Shown piece after piece: positions 9,686 through 17,639 of a stretch of DNA of 28,844 bases. The notes beneath the pieces were generated by a model, which saw only the letters and a program-made list of their open reading frames with translations, searched no databases and had not been told where the DNA came from. Location of the stretch: assembly GCA_049999725.1 (NCBI GenBank), contig JBNGIS010011496.1, forward strand, positions 1 to 28,844, given 5' to 3'. This stretch comes from Haplomitrium mnioides (taxonomy: Eukaryota > Marchantiophyta > Haplomitriopsida > Calobryales). Positions within the stretch are counted from its first letter, which is position 1, and the number at the start of each line of letters is the position of its first letter. Position numbers and translations under genes: made by a program.

Positions 9686-10848
9686 AGAAGGACGTCTGGT
9701 GAAGAACGGGTGGAAGGCACCAAAGGGCTAACGAACAAAGGCGGACTCTCTCCGAAGGGTGATGACGTTACCAAGAGAGAAGGTAGAAGGTGTTGACATA
9801 AGAAAAAAGAAAAGAAGCAGCCGTTGGGTTGTTTGAATTTAAATATGAGAAAAAAGAATGGAGTTATTACTCCGCTACGGAGGAGAAGATTTGGGGACGC
9901 CGCTGGAGGACTACTGGTAGGGCAGTTTGTGATCTATGGAACTATTGGAGGAGAAGGCACGAGTCCCAAGGGTGGACAATGTATGGGGTAGTAGGAATGA
10001 GAACATAAAGGCTGTTGAGTAGCGAGGTTGAGTTCAGAGGGATCATGAAGGAGTGGGAGTTGACCGTGAGATACAATCGTTGGTGGAAGGTAGAGAGTAG
10101 GGATGAAGACTGAACTGGAAAGGAAGATAACGGTGGTAGGTAAGGCGTTCCGGGAAATAGAGAGGAGTTGGCATGAGTGGTGAAGTTGGAAGGGGATATA
10201 TAGACAGGAAGAAAGAACAAAGAGTATGGTGGGAGTGAAGTCTTACTAAAACAGAAGACAAATATCAGTGGAAGGATTCAGGAGATTGGGTGGTGGGTGT
10301 TGATATGATGCTCCAAAAGGAGGTTTGCTGACTCCATATAGGAAGATACACTCCAGAGTGGGTTCCGGGGGTGGCTAAGGTAAACGAAAAACAGTTTATG
10401 TGTGTATGTTTCGTGCACGTGAGTATTGTGTTTGTTATCTTCAATTCTTTATGACAGTTTGTGGAGTGTATGAGGTGAGGTACTAGTATACTCAGCCTTG
10501 TGACGAGTGGTTAGTTGTGTTTGAATGCACATGAGAGGTTCAGGGAATCGCCATATTCCTGGAGTCCGAGAGGGGATCAAAGTTTCAGAAGTGATGGCTG
10601 GGATGTAATGATCTGTTGATCTGAGTAGATTCTGTATTGGTTATCTTCAAAGACACTCATGAGTAAAGTTCTATTTCAGTATTTGTGAATGCAAGTATGT
10701 GTCGTATATGCCTATAGGTTGGATGTGGTCCTTTCGAAATTACAACATATAAAATCAGACGCTTTTGGTTTATTTCAATTCTGTTATGGGTGACTATTCC
10801 TGAGCCAAAAGACCAACCAGCACGCCATAAGTTGTTTGCAGGTCCTAA

Positions 10849-11036
10849 GCCGATCTTGGGGGAAAGAAGCACCTTCACGATCCCTTGCATCCTGGTGGAC
10901 TTCACTACCACCACGACCAAGTGTAACCCGTGATAACCCAATCTTGGGGGAAGAAGCACCCTCACGGTCCCTTGTGTTCTGGTGGACTTCACTACCACAA
11001 CAACTGAGAGTAATCCTAGATAGCCCGATCAGCGGG
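10849..11036 (+). repeat. About 87-bp tandem repeat near the end of the element 2 LTR
   Basis: Two full units, beginning near 10851 (CGATCTTGGGGG) and 10939 (CAATCTTGGGGG), share AAGAAGCACC, CTTCACTACCAC and GGTGGACTTC landmarks. A third starts at about 11026 (CGATCAGCGGG) and is cut short. Period is 87-88 bp. It lies about 130 bp before the LTR end. Confidence 0.88.
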
Positions 11037-11163
11037 AGTCTCTACATTGTTCCAACCCAGTGACTTAGACCCAAAAGTTAGGCATTACTATACTACAAAC
11101 TACAACCAATCCAATCCAAAGTCAGGGTTCCTCCCCCTATGCCCTGAACATCAAGGCCTAACA

Positions 11164-11168
11164 GTAAT
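11164..11168 (+). repeat. Right target-site duplication of element 2 (GTAAT)
   Basis: Identical to 4901-4905, immediately after CCTAACA. The host LTR resumes here with GTTACA. Confidence 0.92.
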
Positions 11169-11174
11169 GTTACA
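11164..11174 (+). repeat. Terminal bases of the element-3 5' LTR, right of the nested insertion
   Basis: GTAAT plus GTTACA completes the LTR interrupted at 4905; the last six bases match the end of the intact LTR at 13899-13904. Confidence 0.9.
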
Positions 11175-11175
11175 A

Positions 11176-11187
11176 TGGTATCAGAGC
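11176..11187 (+). other. Primer-binding site of element 3, first copy (initiator-Met tRNA)
   Basis: TGGTATCAGAGC, one base after the LTR end at 11174, is followed by TTGG. It is identical in its core to the site of element 1. Confidence 0.88.
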
Positions 11188-11677
11188 TTGGTCTTCTCTA
11201 AAGAAGTATGGACTACCCATCTTTGAAGAAGCACTAAAGACCTCTTGGAGTAGTGGAATCTCCACTTTGCATGAACTCCAAGAGAGTTGAACTTTCAAGT
11301 TTTCATGAATAATGGATAGCAGATATCCCATCATTTATAAATGAAGATAAGAAGTTTGACTTGATGTTATGATAGTTAATGGATAAAGGAGCATTTGTAC
11401 CTCCTAGAATTCCTCTATTAAATCCTTTAATATTCGTGTGTTTAACATTGACAAACATTTCTTTCGTCAATTTTTAGTGTATAATTTTGGAGATAAATTT
11501 ATGGTTTTTGTAATGGAGTCAAGAGAGCATGTTATCTTACCTGTAGTAAACTATGGTATTATGTGGGAGTGTTTTATTTATGTTTTATGGTAGTTAGAAA
11601 ATGGATTTGAACCAAGCTCCTCTAGATGAGTTCAACTCCAAGTGCCATATTTCTATTCGAGTAACGCCCAAACAAAC
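11188..11677 (+). repeat. Untranslated leader of element 3, first copy
   Basis: Colinear with 13918-14408; the two copies, including the primer site, differ at roughly 29 of about 505 positions by hand count. They are the region between primer-binding site and gag. Homology stops at GCCCAAACAAAC (to 11677), where this copy jumps straight into RNase H coding sequence, so gag, protease, RT and part of RNase H are deleted here. Confidence 0.85.
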
Positions 11678-12324
11678 ATGAGCGGGAGGAGCTAGCGATC
11701 GTGTTATCTACCAAGAATTGGAAGCATTATTTCGGAGACAAGGATTTTATTGTTGAGGCTGATGATAAACCTCTACTCTATCTCGAAACCCAAAAAGATC
11801 TTTCTTAAAGGCAGATTTGATAGGCGGAGTGGCGACATCACTTTTATATGAAGATGGTGTATGTAGAAGGAAAACGACAAATTGCAGATGCCTTGACCTA
11901 CATGCCTCAACTCAACATCTTGTCAAAAGGTACCATACATCTTACATGGTGGTAAAAAATGTTGGCTGCAGTCAAGGAAGGTGAAAAGATAATTGTTGCA
12001 CATCAAAAGAAGTTGGTAAAAATGGTACAAGGTTTGATTTTCTTCCAAAATAAGGTATGAGTCCCTAATAATATTGTGCTTTGCTATGAAGTTTTGCATG
12101 AAGCACATGATTCTGCTATTGGTGGACATGTTGGAATCGAGAAGATATTGGACAATCTTCAACGTGTTTATTACTGGCCTAAGATGCACCAAGATGTGGA
12201 GGCATATGTTTGGAGTTGTTTGGCTTGTCAACAGAACAAATCTACCAATCTTAAATGTGGAGGCTTATTACAACCACTTCCCATCTCCAATCAACGATGG
12301 GAACATGTGAGTATGGTAAAATGA
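11678..12324 (+). pseudogene. RNase H C-terminus and integrase zinc domain of element 3
   Basis: From 11680 one frame gives REELAIVLSTKNWKHYF, the third RNase H Asp region (VEADDKPLLYLETQKDL), then after stops near 11806 and 11818 the tail YVEGKRQIADALTYMPQL, where the 'ADAL' motif is intact. Integrase begins with LVKMVQGLIFFQNK; its zinc finger is complete in sequence, with EAHDSAIGGHVGIEK (two His) and SCLACQQNK (two Cys). The frame runs on through LLQPLPISNQRWEHVSMV and ends at 12322-12324. The upstream RNase H half, RT, protease and gag were removed by the deletion ending near 11678. Sequence and spacing match element 4 in inverted form. Confidence 0.85.
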
Positions 12325-13325
12325 TCCATATTCGTCCAACGACCAAGTCAGTGATAGCCCTTGAGTTAGCTCAGATTTATTTTGAAGCAGTGTACTCTTA
12401 TTATGGTCTTTCTAAAGTCATTATTTCTGATCATGAGACTCAATTCACTAGCATGTTTTGGCACAAAATATTTGGTCTATTAAAAACCAAATTGGCTATG
12501 TCTACTACCTACCACCTTGAATCTGATGGTCAAACTGAACGGGCCAATCGTACAATTGAAGATATGTTGCAAGCATTTATCTTGGAAGAACAAGTGGAAT
12601 GGGATTGGCTACTATCCATTGTAGAGTTTTCTTACAATAACTCTATAAGTAGTTCTATAAGAGCCACATCTTTCTTTTTGATGTACGATGAGCATCCAAC
12701 CACGATCTCTAGTCTTCATTCGGCATCACCGCCCACCTCCAAGAGTCCAGCTGCTGATGATTTTCTTCATTGTGTACACCACGGCATTCAACAGACCAAG
12801 AAAAACCTTGCAATGGCTCATAATCGGCAAAAACAATATAAAGATGCTCATCGTCAAGAGGTGACTTTTGCTATAGGTGATCAAGTTTAGCTATCCACCT
12901 CCAATCTTCCTTTGCTTCATTCTCGCAAGCTTAACGCTCGCTTTATTGGCCCTTTTTCTATCTCTGCTCGTATTGGTGAAGTGGCCTATTAGTTAGTTTT
13001 ACCCTCTCACATGAAGATTCATCCAGTCTTTCATGTCTCTTTATTACGGGCTTTTGTTCCTCCTTCTTCCTCTTTTACAAGTACCCAATAACCCTCTCCA
13101 CCCCTTGAACTTATTGATGGTCATGAAGAGTTTGAGGTGGAACAACTCTTGAAGAAACGTACATGGCATCGTGGTCGTCGTAAGATTGTTGAATATTTGG
13201 TTCGTTGGAAAGGTTACCCACTTTATGAAGCTACTTGGGAGCTATTGGAGAATTTGGCTAAAGCATCCACGCTTGTTCAATCTTTTGAGACCTCTCTTAC
13301 TTGCAACGAGGACGTTGCCTCTTAA
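12319..13325 (+). pseudogene. Integrase core, C-terminal domain and chromodomain of element 3
   Basis: This frame picks up at IHIRPTTKSVIALELA, immediately after the zinc domain, so a short deletion at about 12318 removed the segment with the first catalytic Asp. The second Asp (VIISDHETQFTS) and the Glu (SDGQTERANR) remain. After PIVEFSYNN-type core sequence comes the GPFSISARIGEVAY C-terminal domain and a chromodomain at about 13113-13290: EFEVEQLL, EYLVRWKGYP, EATWELLENL. That makes this a chromovirus. The aromatic-cage positions read Phe, Trp and Tyr. In-frame stops lie at 12888-12890, near 12990 and near 13090, without frameshifts; the frame ends 13323-13325 just before the polypurine tract. 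In active chromoviruses the chromodomain steers integration towards marked chromatin. Confidence 0.9.
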
Positions 13326-13337
13326 AAGGGGGGAGGA
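13324..13337 (+). other. Polypurine tract of element 3
   Basis: AAAAGGGGGGAGGA immediately upstream of the LTR start is the expected primer for plus-strand synthesis. It overlaps the pol stop by two bases. Confidence 0.88.
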
Positions 13338-13466
13338 TTGTAACGGTCACTAACTGTAACGGTCACTAACTTTAGTAAGCAACAACAAAAAAAAAACGAC
13401 AACTATGTCTAGAAAGCCATTACTAAGTTAGAGTATCAAAAAAACGAGTGCTACAATAGAGAAAGT

Positions 13467-13645
13467 GACACGTGGCAAGAGGAGAGAAAGTCAACGAATT
13501 AAAGTGAAATAAATGGCACTTTAGAAGAGGATAAGGACACATGGCAAGCGGAGGATTAAAGCAAATAGAAGGTTCTAAGATATGACACGTGGCAAAAGAA
13601 GAACTAAAGAGAAATAGAAGGTTCTAAAGATAAGGACACATGGAA
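13467..13645 (+). promoter_or_regulatory. U3 array of ABRE/G-box motifs
   Basis: GACACGTGGCA occurs at 13467-13477 and 13584-13594. GACACATGGCA at 13536 and GACACATGGAA at 13635 are the same site with CG changed to CA, a typical CpG-deamination product. CACGTGGC is the core of plant abscisic-acid and G-box elements bound by bZIP factors. Each site sits in a loosely repeated 50-70-bp unit with AAATAGAAGGTTCTAA-like spacing, upstream of the TATA box. Stress-responsive transcription of this family is inference. Confidence 0.65.
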
Positions 13646-13772
13646 GAAGGAGAATAAAAGTAAAGGGTGGTCCAATCAATGAACAAGAAAAAATGGTGGT
13701 CCAATTAGAAGAGGATAGAAAAGGAACCAATGGGATTTCGCCACCTATGTAAGCAAAGTGCTTTTGACTTAG

Positions 13773-13780
13773 TATATAAA
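13773..13780 (+). promoter_or_regulatory. TATA box of the element 3 LTR
   Basis: TATATAAA, about 130 bp before the LTR end and 140-300 bp after the ABRE array, is in the expected core-promoter position. The other LTR copy keeps TATATATAAA at 4779-4788. Confidence 0.7.
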
Positions 13781-13905
13781 GAAAGGAGAGAACCTTGTTG
13801 GGCATCTCTTACCTTGTGGGTTCTTGAAGTTCTTTATATGCTACTCTTGTATGTGTTGTGTTTGTGCTAATTTTTTGTGTGCAATGTATGTGTGTAGTGT
13901 TACAA

Positions 13906-13917
13906 TGATATCAGAGC
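13906..13917 (+). other. Primer-binding site of element 3, second copy
   Basis: TGATATCAGAGC follows the LTR end at 13904 by one base. One mismatch (G to A) against the first copy at 11176. Confidence 0.85.
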
Positions 13918-14566
13918 TTGGTCTTCTCTAAAGAATTGTGGACTACCCCTCTTTGGAGAAGCACTAAAGACTTCTTGGAGTAGTGGAATCTCTACTTTGC
14001 ATGAACTCCAAGAGAGTCGAACTTTCAAGTTTTCATCTATAAAGTATAGCGGATATCTCATCATTTATAAATGAAGATAAGAAGTTTGACTTGATGCTAT
14101 GATAGTTAATGGATAAAGGAGCATTTGTACCTTCTAGAATTCCTCTATTGAATCCTTTAATATTCGTGTGTTTAACATTGACAAACATTTCTTTCGTCAA
14201 TTTTTAGTGTATAATTTTGGAGATGATTTTATGGTTTTTGTAATGGAGTCAAGAGAGCATGTTATCTTACCTGTAGTAAACTATGGTGTTACGTGGGAGT
14301 GTTTTATTTATGTTTTATGATAGATAGAAAATGGATTTGAACCAAGCTCCTCTAGACGGATTCAACTCCAAGTGCCATATTTCTATTCGAGTAACGCCCA
14401 AACAAACGCAACGAGATTTCCTTGTTCATAAGTTTAGAGAGAGGTTTTGTGAGTTAGTGCTAGCCTCAACTAGACCTTTTATTTTACCTATTCTACATAA
14501 TTGGAATGTGTATATATATATTTTTTTTGTATAAGTCGCTCGTAACTAAGTTGTGACAAAAAAACT
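13918..14566 (+). repeat. Untranslated leader of element 3, second copy
   Basis: The first 490 bp repeat 11188-11677. The part from 14409 to 14566 is unique in the window and ends in an AT-rich stretch just before the gag ATG. A 67-codon open frame at 14331-14534 starts ATGGATTTGAACC and is conserved in part in the first copy, but resembles nothing I recognise. Confidence 0.8.
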
Positions 14567-15118
14567 ATGGAGGCAAACTCTAGCAATCTAGAAGAAGGAG
14601 CTTGGATGATGGCCAAGTTGGAAGAGCTTCAAGCAGCTCTTATAGAAAGTCAACAACAAACAAACATGTTGATGAGAGAAATGGTGAAAATGCAACTACA
14701 AGAAGATAATGGAGAAGGAAGTCGAGAAACATTACTACAAAAGATGAGCAAGTCGTGTAAAGTAGAGCCTTATGGAGGAAGTTGCTTGGTTGGTGTTGTA
14801 GAAGGGTGGGTTTATCGAATAAAGGTTTACATGTCATACTATCCACATGCTTTGGATTTGGAGAAAGGATTATTTCCAAGGTCATTTTTAGATGAGCATG
14901 CATCCATTTGGCTACAAGGATGGGAGCGGCAGAAAAATGCACGAGGAGAACAACTATTGTGGAGCGCTCTAAAAGAAGGTTTACTACAAAACTTTAAAGC
15001 CGTAGACTCTATTCTAACTACAAGAACCAAGCTTTGGGAGTTATAGCAACAAGGAAGCGTCGCAAGGTATATTGAAGAGTTTCGGAGCCTACTATTTGAG
15101 ATGGGTAATAGTTAAGGC
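14567..15118 (+). pseudogene. gag: gag relic of element 3, second unit
   Basis: The ATG at 14567 opens a frame to a TAG at 15044-15046, continuing in the same frame to about 15113 (ARYIEEFRSLLFEMG). The N-terminal ~65 residues are Glu/Gln-rich and likely coiled coil (AKLEELQAALIESQQQ). VEPYGGS...VEGWVYRIKVYMSYYPH and ASIWLQGWERQK follow, matching the retrotransposon gag fold, then LWSALKEGLLQNF. The start is supported by its position after the leader and by the same sequence in element 4, whose homology covers nearly all of this gag. The rest of gag is lost at a rearranged junction. This is the longest uninterrupted gag stretch here (159 codons), with one stop. Confidence 0.85.
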
Positions 15119-15250
15119 TAGGATTCGGTGACAAGCCAAACAACTTTGAGTTATAAAGATGGGTAATAGTTTAGGATTTGAGATGGGTAATAAGCTATCT
15201 CATTTGAAATTAGTACATTTGTTTTGGTGACAAGCCAAACAACTTTGAAG
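15094..15250. other. Rearrangement junction with copied filler segments
   Basis: GAGATGGGTAATA-type sequence occurs at 15099, 15157 and 15180, and GGTGACAAGCCAAACAACTTTGA occurs at 15127 and 15226. To the left is plus-strand gag, to the right minus-strand integrase of the same family. Short patchwork copies of both flanks at a breakpoint are typical of templated end-joining repair. Confidence 0.75.
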
Positions 15251-15500
15251 ATACACTTCGACATCATGATGCATTCTTGGCCAATAGTTAATCCGTTGAG
15301 GATTTTTCTATGTCTTCTCAAATCTAACATGCCCACCAACTGCAAAATTATGTGTTTCATACAAAATTCAATTGCATAGCTTAGTATTCTTTAGAGCCCA
15401 TACCTTGTCTTGAAAGAAAGCCAATTTACACACCATTTTAACCAACTTCTTTTATTGTGCCAGAGTGATCTCTTCATCTTCTTTTATATCAACCAACATT
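15157..15500 (-). pseudogene. Integrase zinc-domain relic of element 4
   Basis: Minus strand: KKLVKMVCKLAFFQDK near 15455, then VGGHV, YWPRMHHDVEVYLQSCLACHQNK near 15290-15190. His and Cys ligands are recognisable but spread over more than one frame. The domain ends at the rearrangement junction with element 3; the integrase core is missing. Confidence 0.8.
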
Positions 15501-15599
15501 TCTGTCTACTTTGTAGGATGAATTGCAATTTTTTTTTCAAAGTATTGAGTTGAAGCATTTGAATTAACACACCTACATTTTTTTCATTTTCCTTCAATA

Positions 15600-16140
15600 T
15601 AAACCTTCATAATATGAATTGTTGGTGTTTTTTGCCTATCAAATCTACCTTTTGGAGAGATCCTTTTGTGTTTTTAGATAAATCAATGGCTTTTAACTAG
15701 TTTCTACAATAACCTCATTGTCTTCCAAAAATGCCTTCCAAACTCAGTTGTATAGTATTTTTTCTCTGCATCACTTAACTTTCTTCAGAAAAAAGCAATG
15801 GGATGCCAACCATCCTCCCATTCTTGTTGCAAAACTCCGCCTATAGCTTTTTCAGATACATCAATTGAAAGTTTGATTGGCTTTTTGAAGCCATACCATT
15901 TTAAAATATGAGCATAAAGAAGTGTTTTCTTCAATGATTGAAATGCCAATTTCTCTATAGCTCCCTATGTCCAAGTGCAACTCTTTTTTAGTAAGTTGGT
16001 CAAAGGTCCTCATATTTGTGCAAAACCTTTCACAAATATGCAATAAAACCTAGTTAAACCAAAACTTCTTTAAGTTGAACTTGATTGGTAGAAGCTTTCC
16101 ACTTCTGAATAGCCTTGAACTTTTCATCCATCACTAAATT
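15600..16140 (-). pseudogene. RNase H relic of element 4
   Basis: Minus-strand sequence corresponds to the connection region (KAFTKLFYK-type, near 16130-16010) and the RNase H domain, ending in LKTQKDLSK near 15680, matching LETQKDL of element 3 and LETQRVS of element 5. No continuous frame survives. Identification rests mainly on nucleotide similarity to elements 3 and 5. Confidence 0.7.
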
Positions 16141-16149
16141 CCTACTATA

Positions 16150-16960
16150 CTCACAGGATGATCCAAGTAGTCAATCTCTATTTTTCTAATTTCACATTGA
16201 TATTTTGTTGTATAACATGTGGTCCAAATGTATCTTCAAAACTGTACAAGATGACATTGGTGCTCTTGAAGAGTCTTGCTATAAATAAGAATATCATCTA
16301 AGAAGAAAACAACAAACTTATCCAAATAAGAGCAAAAAATCTTATTTATAAGATTTATGAATGTGGGCAAGAGTATTAGTTGGTTCAAAATGCATGACTA
16401 AATATTCAAAATACCCATGCTTACTTAGAAAATGCCAAATTTTGCACATCACTTTCAAAAATTCAAATTTGATTGTAGCCACTCTTCAAATCTAGCTCTT
16501 AAAAGTAATTTGCACCTTGAAGCTTGTCAAATAGGTTGTCTATTATTGGTATATTTATACTTCACATATTGAGTGATTGATAGTCAATGCACATTCTCAT
16601 ACCCAATTTTTTTTCTTCACAATATTGGTGCATTATAAAGAGAACAATTGGTTGAGTGAGCCTTTTCTCCAATAACTATATGATTTAAGCTTTGCACTCT
16701 TCCAATTAACGAAGAAGTAAGTAGCATGGTGCTCTACAAAGTGGAGTACTCATTGGAATGACTTCAATTTTGTGGAAAATGCATCATTCTAGTTGCAACC
16801 CATAGGGTAAATCATTTTGAAAAACAACATTGAACTCCTTCAGAATACCTTTGAGTTTTGGCGGAACTTTATGCTCAAAATCCTCCTTGTTCATCTTGAA
16901 CTCACATATGAGTCCTAAAAATACCACATTTTTCTTATTGATTGCATTTTCTTTAATCAC
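16150..16960 (-). pseudogene. Reverse transcriptase relic of element 4
   Basis: On the minus strand: GLICEFKMNKEDFEHKVPPKL-type linker (near 16910), NVVFQNDLPYGL (near 16800), MRMCIDYQSLN (near 16590), ELDLKSGYNQI (near 16480), and FFLDDILIYSK, where the catalytic Asp pair is intact (bases 16293-16298). Both this copy and element 5 share the unusual surrounding nucleotides, confirming one family. Stops and frameshifts occur throughout, so it cannot be active despite the intact Asp-Asp box. Confidence 0.85.
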
Positions 16961-17169
16961 GTATAGATGTAAATATCTTAAATCAAACCATATCCGATCT
17001 CTTCAAATCTTCCATTGAGATGTGGTTAATTTTGTTTTCCTCCAATCAACTTGCGAGTTATGTCTTCATAACCACTTCATTCTTAAGATAGCATTTTTAC
17101 CACACTAATTTCAAGATATTCCATTCCAATTCCTCTTTATAGTTGCAAACATGTAAAGCCATACTCTGA

Positions 17170-17400
17170 GACAATTGTTCAATAAGTTCACTCTCACCAT
17201 TTGCCATCTCTACACTACATACTCTTTTTTTTCAAGTAACATTCCCAACTTTCTTGTCAAAGATTGTGATAAATAATTCTCTTTTGCTTCAGAATCTACT
17301 AAAACTTGCATTGCTGATCCTTCCATCCATCCATCAACCACAATAAATTCTGCATTTTTTTGTTTTATGTTTTAAATGATTTACTCTCCTTTCTTCTTAT
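17170..17400 (-). pseudogene. Protease relic of element 4
   Basis: On the minus strand near 17355-17280 the frame gives EFIVVDGWMEGSAMQVLVDSEAK, homologous to the protease N-terminus of element 5. The catalytic Asp-Ser is kept, but the Gly of D-S-G reads Glu. A stop-rich remainder follows to about 17170. No zinc knuckle could be placed between it and gag. Confidence 0.65.
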
Positions 17401-17639
17401 CTTAGCAAAATCATAAGGCTCTTTCACTAACGCCCATTGTTTCCATGTTGTTTTTCATCTTTTTCATTATTGATATTGTGAAGAGGTCGTCGAAACACTC
17501 TTCCTTGATCTCATCTAAATCCTCAACAATATGATGCGATATGCCCTACTCAACTACATTTGTAGCATCTTTGATTTTCTTGACCATTTTCCATCCTTCT
17601 TTCTTGATTGTTTGGGAGTCCTCCTTGCTGATGGTCTGT

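Larger units (their letters stand above)
4906..11163 (+). mobile_element. Element 2: nested Ty3/gypsy retrotransposon with a very long LTR and a large 5' deletion
   Basis: The ends are TGTTAGG at 4906-4912 and CCTAACA at 11157-11163, a 7-bp terminal inverted repeat flanked by the 5-bp duplication GTAAT. The element spans 6,258 bp: left LTR stub (4906-5074), RNase H-integrase frame (to 6838), short spacer, right LTR (7016-11163). Primer-binding site, gag, protease, RT and most of the left LTR are absent; the stub joins the start of RNase H directly. The integrase resembles the Athila/Tat side of plant Ty3/gypsy (CH-x4-GGH zinc motif, no chromodomain), though the exact clade is not resolved. 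It lies inside the U5 end of the element-3 5' LTR, so it is the younger of the two. Confidence 0.93.
7016..11163 (+). repeat. Right LTR of element 2 (about 4.15 kb)
   Basis: It begins TGTTATGGTCC at 7016, matching the left stub, and ends CCTAACA at 11163 before the target duplicate. A length of 4,148 bp is long for plant LTRs, but the Tat/Ogre/Athila side includes LTRs of this order. Because the left LTR is only a stub, I cannot exclude that part of this interval is a later insertion. Internal landmarks: ~40-bp tandem repeat at 7605-7750, coding-like patches at 8328-8674, G-quadruplex motif at 9666-9685, ~87-bp tandem repeat at 10849-11036. No open frame here resembles a known protein. From about 7,860 to 9,780 it looks more GC- and CpG-rich than the flanks. 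Confidence 0.85.
13339..13904 (+). repeat. Complete LTR of element 3 (566 bp)
   Basis: TGTAAC at the start and GTTACA at the end form a 6-bp inverted repeat. The first 16 bases, TGTAACGGTCACTAAC, are tandemly duplicated (13339-13354 and 13355-13370), so the true start could be either copy; the partial LTR of element 5 matches the second. Four GACACRTGG motifs in U3, a TATA box at 13773-13780 and R-U5 follow. It is preceded by a polypurine tract (3' LTR of the first unit) and followed by a primer-binding site (5' LTR of the second unit), so it is shared between two tandem units. The last 180 bp match the interrupted LTR at 4731-4905/11164-11174. Confidence 0.93.

Noticed and set aside
9401-9774. 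Overlapping minus-strand frames of 84 and 106 codons
   Set aside because: They overlap in different frames across the G-rich LTR segment, with no domain and Pro/Ser-rich composition dictated by the C-rich strand.
9942-10261. Minus-strand frames of 92 and 72 codons rich in Pro, Ser and Leu
   Set aside because: They are the complement of a purine-rich LTR segment, mutually overlapping and without similarity to proteins I know.
12074-12310. 78-codon plus-strand frame overlapping the element 3 integrase
   Set aside because: It is an off-frame shadow of the zinc-domain frame starting at 12076, where the His and Cys ligands lie.
15151-15360. 69-codon minus-strand frame as an independent gene
   Set aside because: It is an off-frame reading of the element 4 integrase zinc domain and resembles the off-frame shadow in element 3.
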